Source of the DNA: Pithys albifrons albifrons
Taxonomy: Eukaryota; Chordata; Aves; Passeriformes; Thamnophilidae
Assembly (NCBI RefSeq): GCF_047495875.1
Contig: NC_092486.1
Location: 620,001 to 684,000 of the forward strand
Length of the DNA stretch: 64,000 nt
Reading direction: 5' to 3'
The notes beneath the pieces are model-generated. The model had not been told where the DNA came from, ran no database searches, and was given only the letters and a program-made list of their open reading frames with translations. The position numbers were made by a program, and so were the translations under genes. Each line of letters begins with the position of its first letter. Within the stretch, counting starts at the first letter, position 1. Below are positions 55,755 to 64,000 of the stretch, piece by piece.

Positions 55755-57895
55755 GGACAGACCCACCTTGGTAGGACAGACAGACCCACCTTGGTAGGAC
55801 AGACAGACCCACCTTGGTGGGACAGACAGACCCACGTTGGTAGGACAGACAGACCCACCTTGGTGGGACAGACAGACCCACCTTGGTGGGACAGACAGAC
55901 AGAACCCCCTTGGTAGGACAGACAGACCCACCTTGGTGGGACAGACAGACAGACCCCCCTTGGTAGGACAGACAGACCCACCTTGGTGGGACAGACAGAC
56001 CCACCTTGGTGGGACAGACAGACCCACCTTGGTGGGACAGACAGACAGAACCCCCTTGGTAGGACAGACAGGCCCATCTTGGTAGGACAGACAGACCCAC
56101 CTTGGTAGGACAGACAGACCCACCTTGGTGGGACAGACAGAACCCCCTTGGTAGGACAGACAGAACCCCCTTGGTAGGACAGACAGAACCCCCTTGGTAG
56201 GACAGACAGACCCACCTTGGTGGGACAGACAGACCCACCTTGGTAGGACAGACAGACCCACCTTGGTGGGACAGACAGACAGACCCACCTTGGTAGGACA
56301 GACAGACCCACCTTGGTAGGACAGACAGAACCCCCTTGGTAGGACAGACAGACCCACCTTGGTGGGACAGACAGACCCACCTTGGTGGGACAGACAGACC
56401 CACCTTGGTGGGACAGGCAGACCCACCTTGGTAGGACAGACAGACCCACCTTGGTGGGACAGACAGACCCACCTTGGTGGGACAGACAGACCCACCTTGG
56501 TGGGACAGACAGACCCATCTTGGTGGGACAGACAGACCCACCTTGGTGGGACAGACAGACCCACCTTGGTAGGACAGACAGACCCACCTTGGTAGGACAG
56601 ACAGACCCATCTTGGTAGGACAGACAGACCCACCTTGGTGGGACAGACAGAACCCCCTTGGTAGGACAGACAGAACCCCCTTGGTAGAACAGACAGACCC
56701 ACCTTGGTGGGACAGACAGACCCACCTTGGTGGGACAGACAGAACCCCCTTGGTGGGACAGACAGACCCACCTTGGTGGGACAGACAGACCCACCTTGGT
56801 GGGACAGACAGAACCCCCTTGGTAGGACAGACAGACCCACCTTGGTGGGACAGACAGACCCACCTTGGTGGGACAGACAGACCCATCTTGGTGGGACAGA
56901 CAGACCCACCTTGGTAGGACAGACAGAACCCCCTTGGTAGGACAGACAGACCCACCTTGGTGGGACAGACAGACCCACCTTGGTGGGACAGGCAGACCCA
57001 CCTTGGTGGGACAGACAGACCCACCTTGGTAGGACAGACAGAACCCCCTTGGTGGGACAGACAGACCCACCTTGGTGGGACAGACAGACAGACCCACCTT
57101 GGTGGGACAGACAGGCCCACCTTCGTGGGACAGACAGAACCCCCTTGGTGGGACAGACAGAACCCCCTTGGTAGGACAGACAGACCCACCTTGGTAGGAC
57201 AGACAGACCCACCTTGGTGGGACAGACAGACCCACCTTGGTAGGACAGACAGACCCACCTTGGTGGGACAGACAGACCCACCTTGGTGGGACAGACAGAC
57301 CCACCTTGATAGGACAGACAGACCCACCTTGGTGGGACAGACAGACCCACCTTGGTAGGACAGACAGAACGTGCCTTGGTAGGACAGACAGACCCACCTT
57401 GGTGGGACAGACAGACCCACCTTGGTAGGACAGACAGAACCCCCTTGGTAGGACAGACAGACCCACCTTGGTGGGACAGACAGACCCACCTTGGTAGGAC
57501 AGACAGACCCACCTTGGTGGGACAGACAGACCCACCTTGGTGGGACAGGCAGACCCACCTTGGTGGGACAGACAGACCCACCTTGGTGGGACAGACAGAC
57601 CCACCTTGGTGGGACAGGCAGACCCACCTTGGTGGGACAGACAGACAGACCCACCTTGGTAGGACAGACAGACCCACCTTGGTAGGACAGACGGACCCAC
57701 CTTGGTAGGACAGACGGACCCACCTTGGTAGGACAGACGGACCCACCTTGGTGGGACAGACAGAACCCCCTTGGTAGGACAGACAGAACCCCCTTGGTGG
57801 GACAGACAGACAGACCCACCTTGGTGGGACAGACAGACTCACCTTGGTAGGACAGACAGACCCACCTTGGTGGGACAGACAGAAGGTGCCTTGAG
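55755..57895. repeat. 23-bp minisatellite, about 92 units
   Basis: Units of GACAGACAGACCCACCTTGG followed by TGG or TAG. Variants have AACCCCCTTGG and an extra GACA, which shift the frame by 22, 23 or 27 bp. Very long open minus-strand frames (up to about 800 codons) result from the absence of stops in the repeat. Confidence 0.98.
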
Positions 57896-59008
57896 TGATT
57901 TGGGCCCTTTTCTCCTCTTGGCAGGACTGGGCACTTCACTCTCTCTGTTCCTTTCTCGGGCCTTGTCCTGCCTTCATTTCCTGGTTCAGTTCCATGAAAC
58001 CCACCCTGATTTCCCTGTTTTCTGTGGCTGGATCCTTCCCAAGGGGCTGGTCCTTCCCCCGGGGGTGACTGGAGGGGCTGAGCCCCCACCCTGGTGGAGC
58101 AAAGTCTCCTCTTGGGTTGGTTTTACCCAAGAGGAAACAGCTGTTCCCTTTCCCCAGGGAATTCTGCCTTGGAATTCCAAAGGGGATGAACTGCAGGACT
58201 TTGGGAGCTGCTCTCCAGGGGTTGTGGGTGTGCTGAGCCCTCCAGGTGCCACCTCTGCTTCCAGCCAAAGGCAGCTGGAGCCATTCCCTCCTTTCAGAGG
58301 GAACCAGACTCTTCCCTCACCTCAGCCCAGGGTCGTTCCCAGGGCAGGTGTGAAGCTGCTGAATTCCACAGGGGGAAATCCATAGGGAGAAAACCCACAG
58401 GGAGCAGATCCCAGCCCAGAGGGGCAGGATTGGGATTGTTCCATGTCCTCAGCTGTGCCCACCATGGGAATGTTTCCACCTCCAGACCAGTAGAGTCCCT
58501 GGAATTCTGGCTGAGGAGGCAAATTCCAGGAGGGCTTGGGCAGAGGGTTGGGCTTCCAGGCAGGGTCTGACCTTGGAGATCTTTCCCAGCCTCAGTGATT
58601 CCATGAACTGAAAGGATTCCTGGAGCAGGACACGATCCCTCAGGGATTGAGGGAATTTTGGGGTAGATTCAGCCTGGCCTGGCTTGGGATTTTTGGAAAA
58701 TCATGGAATCTTTAGGACTGGAAAAGCCCTCCAAGATCCTGCAGTCCAATCCCAAGCTCTGGTCTTGGAAGGTGGTGAGATCCAAGGGGTTTCATCCACA
58801 GTAGGAATTCCCAGGGAGTTTCCCGGGGCTCCTCAAAGCTTTGAGCCAATTTTCCCATTGAAATGATTTCCCTGATTGAGGAAACAGCCCCAGAGCTTTG
58901 GGAAAAGGGGGAATTTCACTCCCAGAGCCTCAGACTCGGGAATCCATCGGATTTGGGAGGAGTGGAGGGAAGGACAATGAGAGGTGACATCCAACCCTGT
59001 CCATTCCC
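57896..59008. other. Intron 2 spacer with short CR1 tails
   Basis: No exon 3 is recognised. Weak CR1 termini occur at about 58560-58612 (CCTTGGAGATCTTTCCCAGC, + orientation) and 58690-58765 (GACTGGAAAAGCCCTCCAAG, minus orientation), making a small divergent pair. Confidence 0.45.
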
Positions 59009-60115
59009 AGGTTTCCATGGATAACATTCCCAGGTTTCCATGGATAACATTCCCAGGTTTCCATGGATAGCATTCCCTGGTTTCCATGGATGACATTCCC
59101 AGGTTTCCATGGATGACATTTCCAGGTTTCCATGGATGACATTCCCTGGTTTCCATGGATAGCATTCCCAGGTTTCCATGGATAGCATTCCCAGGTTTCC
59201 ATGGATGACATTCCCAGGTTTCCATGGATGACATTCCCTGGTTTCCATGGATAGCATTCCCTGGTTTCCATGGATAACATTCCCTGGTTTCCATGGATAG
59301 CATTCCCAGGTTTCCATGGATAGCATTCCCAGGTTTCCATGGATGACATTCCCAGGTTTCCATGGATGACATTCCCTGGTTTCCATGGATAGCATTCCCT
59401 GGTTTCCATGGATAACATTCCCTGGTTTCCATAGAAAACATTCCCAGGTTTCCATGGATGACATTCCCAGGTTTCCATGGATAGCATTCCCAGGTTTCCA
59501 TGGATGACATTCCCTGGTTTCCATGGATAGCATTCCCTGGTTTCCATGGATAACATTCCCTGGTTTCCATAGAAAACATTCCCAGGTTTCCATGGATATC
59601 ATTCCCAGGTTTCCATGGATAGCATTCCCAGGTTTCCATGGATGACATTCCCAGGTTTCCATGGATAACATTCCCAGGTTTCCATGGATGACATTCCCAG
59701 GTTTCCATGGATGACATTCCCAGGTTTCCATGGATAGCATTCCCAGGTTTCCATGGATGACACTCCCAGGTTTCCATGGATGACATTCCCAGGTTTCCAT
59801 GGATAGCATTCCCAGGTTTCCATGGATAGCATTCCCAGGTTTCCATGGATGACACTCCCAGGTTTCCATGGATATCATTCCCAGGTTTCCATGGATAGCA
59901 TTCCCAGGTTTCCATGGATGACATTCCCAGGTTTCCATGGATGACATTCCCAGGTTTCCATGGATAACATTCCCAGGTTTCCATGGATGACATTCCCTGG
60001 TTTCCATGGATGACATTCCCAGGTTTCCATGGATGACATTCCCTGGTTTCCATGGATGACATTCCCAGGTTTCCATGGATGACATTCCCAGGTTTCCATG
60101 GATAGCATTCCCTGC
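59009..60115. repeat. 23-bp minisatellite, about 48 units
   Basis: Units of GGTTTCCATGGATGACATTC followed by CCA or CCT. GATAG, GATAAC and GATATC variants occur. CCATGG is in nearly every unit; two units have ATAGAAAAC. A multi-unit block recurs around 59200-59300, 59340-59440 and 59490-59590. Confidence 0.98.
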
Positions 60116-60664
60116 CTTCCCGTCACTGCCGCAGCAGGAGCTGCTCTGCCGAGTCTCCATCTGGGCTTTATTTTCCCTGGGCTTGGGACGCTCCCGGCAG
60201 ATTTTAGGAGGGTTTTTTCTTGCTTCAAAGCAGCTCTGGGAGAGCTGATTCCCTGTGGGAATAAAGGAGGATTCGGTTTTCCAGAGCAAAGCCAAGGGCC
60301 TCGTGTTGGAAACCCCCTTTGAAGTTGCCCTTTGGGGTCTGGGTTTGTGTTTCCACATCGAGGAAGGCTCAAAAGGGGATTTTTTGTGCAGAGGAGAAGT
60401 TTCTTCATCCCCCACCTCAGCATTCCAAGGGTGACCATTCCGTGTTTATCCAGAGGAGTTCCCAAAAACCACGACAAAACCTGAGGGCTCTGAACCCCCA
60501 GACTGGGGAGGGTTCGTGTTTTCTGGGAAGAGGAATTAAAGTGCAGGAGTTTCTTTGTATCTTGGGGTGGGAAAAGTGCAGATTTTCCAGCCCCTGATGG
60601 AACAAACCCACTTTTATATTTATGGGACAAACCCTTTCCTTGGAGGGGCCTCAGAGGGACTGAC
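60116..60664. other. Intron 2, no feature recognised
   Basis: Single-copy-looking spacer that ends with GGGGCCTCAGAGGGACTGAC, a word found again on the other side of the next array at 63424. Confidence 0.4.
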
Positions 60665-63320
60665 TGGGGGTGCAGGATGGACCACCTGGGGGTGCAGGAT
60701 GGACACCTGGAGGTGCAGGATGGACCACCTGGAGGTGCAGGATGGACCACCTGGAGGTGCAGGATGGACACCTGGGGGTGCAGGATGGACAGCTGGGGGT
60801 GCAGGATGGACACCTGGGGGTGCAGGATGGACCACCTGGAGGTGCAGGATGGACACCTGGAAGTGCAGGATGGACACCTGGGAGTGCAGGATGGACTCCT
60901 GGGGGTGCAGGATGGACAGCTGGGGGTGCAGGATGGACTCCTGGGGGTGCAGGATGGACTCCTGGGAGTGCAGGATGGACAGCTGGGGGTGCAGGATGGA
61001 CTCCTGGGGGTGCAGGATGGACACCTGGGGGTGCAGGATGGACCACCTGGGGGTGCAGGATGGACTCCTGGGGGTGCAGGATGGACCACCTGGGGGTGCA
61101 GGATGGACCACCTGGGGGTGCAGGATGGACACCTGGGGGTGCAGGATGGACTCCTGGGGGTGCAGGATGGACACCTGGGGGTGCAGGATGGACTCCTGGG
61201 AGTGCAGGATGGACCACCTGGGGGTGCAGGATGGACCACCTGGAGGTGCAGGATGGACACCTGGAGGTGCAGGATGGACCACCTGGAGGTGCAGGATGGA
61301 CACCTGGAGGTGCAGGATGGACACCTGGGGGTGCAGGATGGACAGCTGGGGGTGCAGGATGGACACCTGGGGGTGCAGGATGGACCACCTGGAGGTGCAG
61401 GATGGACACCTGGAAGTGCAGGATGGACACCTGGGAGTGCAGGATGGACTCCTGGGGGTGCAGGATGGACACCTGGGGGTGCAGGATGGACTCCTGGGGG
61501 TGCAGGATGGACTCCTGGGAGTGCAGGATGGACAGCTGGGGGTGCAGGATGGACTCCTGGGGGTGCAGGATGGACACCTGGGGGTGCAGGATGGACCACC
61601 TGGGGGTGCAGGATGGACTCCTGGGGGTGCAGGATGGACCACCTGGGGGTGCAGGATGGACACCTGGGGGTGCAGGATGGACACCTGGGGGTGCAGGATG
61701 GACTCCTGGGGGTGCAGGATGGACCACCTGGGGGTGCAGGATGGACACGTGGAGGTGCAGGATGGACTCCTGGAGGTGCAGGATGGACATCTGGGGGTGC
61801 AGGATGGACATCTGGGGGTGCAGGATGGACCGTCTGGAGGTGCAGGATGGACAGCTGGAGGTGCAGGATGGACCACCTGGAGGTGCAGGATGGACACCTG
61901 GGGGTGCAGGATGGACAGCTGGAGGTGCAGGATGGACCACCTGGGGGTGCAGGATGGACATCTGGGGGTGCAGGATGGACACGTGGAGGTGCAGGATGGA
62001 CTCCTGGAGGTGCAGGATGGACATCTGGGGGTGCAGGATGGACCGTCTGGAGGTGCAGGATGGACAGCTGGAGGTGCAGGATGGACACCTGGGAGTGCAG
62101 GATGGACTCCTGGGGGTGCAGGATGGACACCTGGGAGTGCAGGATGGACACCTGGGGGTGCAGGATGGACTCCTGGGGGTGCAGGATGGACACCTGGGGG
62201 TGCAGGATGGACTCCTGGGGGTGCAGGATGGACCACCTGGGGGTGCAGGATGGACACGTGGAGGTGCAGGATGGACTCCTGGAGGTGCAGGATGGACATC
62301 TGGGGGTGCAGGATGGACCGTCTGGAGGTGCAGGATGGACAGCTGGAGGTGCAGGATGGACCACCTGGAGGTGCAGGATGGACACCTGGGGGTGCAGGAT
62401 GGACACCTGGAGGTGCAGGATGGACAGCTGGGGGTGCAGGATGGACCACCTGGGGGTGCAGGATGGACACCTGGGGGTGCAGGATGGACAGCTGGGGGTG
62501 CAGGATGGACACCTGGGGGTGCAGGATGGACCACCTGGAGGTGCAGGATGGACACCTGGAAGTGCAGGATGGACACCTGGGAGTGCAGGATGGACACCTG
62601 GGAGTGCAGGATGGCCCACCTGGGGGTGCAGGATGGACATCTGGGGGTGCAGGATGGACAGCTGGGGGTGCAGGATGGACACCTGGGAGTGCAGGATGGA
62701 CTCCTGGGGGTGCAGGATGGACTCCTGGGGGTGCAGGATGGACATCTGGGGGTGCAGGATGGACTCCTGGGGGTGCAGGATGGACACCTGGGGGTGCAGG
62801 ATGGACCACCTGGGGGTGCAGGATGGACACCTGGGGGTGCAGGATGGACCACCTGGGGGTGCAGGATGGACTCCTGGGGGTGCAGGATGGACACCTGGGG
62901 GTGCAGGATGGACCACCTGGGGGTGCAGGATGGACACCTGGGAGTGCAGGATGGACCACCTGGAGGTGCAGGATGGACACCTGGGGGTGCAGGATGGACT
63001 CCTGGGGGTGCAGGATGGACACCTGGGGGTGCAGGATGGACACCTGGAGGTGCAGGATGGACCACCTGGGGGTGCAGGATGGACTCCTGGGGGTGCAGGA
63101 TGGACACGTGGAGGTGCAGGATGGACTCCTGGAGGTGCAGGATGGACATCTGGGGGTGCAGGATGGACACCTGGTGGTGCAGGATAGACACCTGGTGGTG
63201 CAGGATGGACACCTGGGGGTGCAGGATGGACACCTGGGGGTGCAGGATGGACCACCTGGGGGTGCAGGATGGACGTGTGGGGGTGCAGGATGGACACCTG
63301 GGAGTGCAGGATGGACTCCT
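60665..63320. repeat. 21-22-bp minisatellite, about 120-125 units, with higher-order structure
   Basis: Units of GTGCAGGATGGAC followed by ACCTGGGG, CACCTGGGG, TCCTGGGG, AGCTGGGG or ATCTGGGG. Blocks of unit types recur. A block starting GGACACGTGGAGGTGCAGG begins at 61743, 61977, 62252 and 63102 and is followed by the same TCCTGGAGG, ATCTGGGGG and often GTCTGGAGG units. All six frames are nearly open, giving spurious frames of 800-1200 codons. Confidence 0.98.
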
Positions 63321-63382
63321 GGGGCTCCATTGGATGCAGATCCGTTTTGTGTCCACAGAAATGACCCCAAATGTTTTGATTT

Positions 63383-63479
63383 CCCCATTTTTTTGTCACT
63401 CCTCCAGCAAAGGCCCCGGTCAGGGGCCTCAGAGGGACTGACTGGGGGCCTTTGCTGGAGAAGTGACAATAAAAATGGG
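63383..63479. repeat. ~41-bp-arm inverted repeat (hairpin)
   Basis: CCCCATTTTTTTGTCACTCC... on the left pairs with ...GAAGTGACAATAAAAATGGG on the right through GTCACT(C/T)CTCCAGCAAAGG and CCCCGGTCAG/CTGACTGGGG. The loop is about 14 bases (63424-63437). Mismatches are few. Loop plus right-arm start equals the word that precedes the 60665 array. Confidence 0.85.
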
Positions 63480-64000
63480 TAAAAATCACAATAGTTGGGG
63501 GTTAATTACATGGACTCAGAATAGGACAATTCCCGCTGGGATTTCATGGAGGGCAGAGCCTGGAAAGGGATAAAATCCCCTCCAACCCTCCATGAAATCT
63601 CATCCTCTGGGGTTTGTGGCACCTTTTCTTTCAAGCCTGACTTTTCCTCAGCCAAAAGCCCTTTGATTTCTCCAGTTCAGGTTAGGATGTGCCTGAAGAG
63701 TTTCAGTGTCCTGCTTATCCAGAGGGCAGGAGGATTCAGGAATAGCATCCTGAGCTTTTCCAGTTCTGTGCAGAGAGCCCAGGAATTTATTGATGGGTTT
63801 ATTTCTTGTGGGTTTGGTTCATTTTGTGGGTTCTCCAGAAATTGTCACCCTCGTTATCACCCTCGTTATCTCCTCCACCAAAAAGCAAAGATTTCCTTTC
63901 TCAGCTCCAGGGAAGCTCCAGGGGGTGGATGGAAAGGGAGGAAAGGGGAGATCTGGGGCTTGGGGTTGTTTTTCAGCCTCTTCCTTGCAGGGACTCTCCC
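63480..64000. other. Intron 2, no exon recognised; small palindrome
   Basis: ATTTCATGGAGGG (63541-63553) and CCCTCCATGAAAT (63586-63598) form a perfect 13-bp inverted repeat. The last bases contain a CTTCCTTGCAG acceptor-like site, but the ten bases after it are too few to call an exon. Confidence 0.45.

Noticed and set aside
55755..57895. Very long minus-strand open frames (about 650-800 codons)
   Set aside because: They read through a 23-bp tandem repeat with no stop in several frames. Overlapping frames are equally long, there is no start context, and composition is purely repetitive.
60555..63489. Open frames of 800-1200 codons on both strands
   Set aside because: The 21-22-bp repeat lacks stops in nearly all frames. 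Both strands are open at once, which marks repeat artefacts and not proteins.
63980..64000. Tetraspanin exon 3 start at the right edge
   Set aside because: An acceptor-like CTTCCTTGCAG is present, but the ten following bases do not match the expected start of exon 3 and are too few to judge.

Overview
The window looks like nuclear DNA from a bird, probably a songbird, in a GC-rich region packed with minisatellites (a microchromosome or subtelomeric setting is possible). The evidence is three 5'-truncated chicken-repeat-1 (CR1) LINE copies with recognisable reverse-transcriptase C-termini and the ATTCTGTG-type 3' end, many loose CR1 tails, an LTR family with ERVL-like 5-bp target duplications, and a split vertebrate tetraspanin gene. 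Nothing looks bacterial, and there are no operons.

The only convincing protein gene is a tetraspanin most like TSPAN15, on the + strand. Exon 1 (37964-38053) lies in a CpG-rich promoter-like segment. Exon 2 (54154-54339) encodes the rest of TM1, the small extracellular loop and TM2. Both exons end in phase 0 at GT donors and join to a family-typical sequence. Intron 1 is 16.1 kb. Intron 2 runs beyond the window, so the large extracellular loop and TM3-TM4 are not seen.

Layout: 1-10.6 kb has minisatellites, a CpG/TATA-like segment near 1.1 kb, a three-part inverted CR1-tail composite (6.78-7.65 kb) and C-rich or G-rich arrays. 10.6-12.1 kb is an extreme AT-rich block. 12.3-17.2 kb holds CR1 copy 1, a palindrome and two LTRs. 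17.2-23 kb holds a ~190-bp satellite-like array and several minisatellites. 23.6-36.4 kb holds CR1 copies 2 and 3, an LTR, GGA and CCTT tracts, 45-bp and 41-bp arrays and a 5S rRNA-like sequence. 36.9-38.1 kb is a C-rich array, then the promoter and exon 1. 38-54 kb is intron 1, dominated by arrays and carrying a second, inverted CR1 composite and a third young LTR. 54.1-64 kb is exon 2 and intron 2, more than half tandem repeat.

Summing my array limits gives about 28 kb of tandem repeat, roughly 44% of the window. The most unusual point is that the 39-bp array in intron 2 is built from the TM2-coding part of exon 2 itself: exonic sequence amplified into an intronic minisatellite. Exon 2 sits directly between that array and another minisatellite that reaches to within about 25 bp of its splice acceptor. 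Nearly all long open frames here are by-products of tandem repeats and are not reported as genes.
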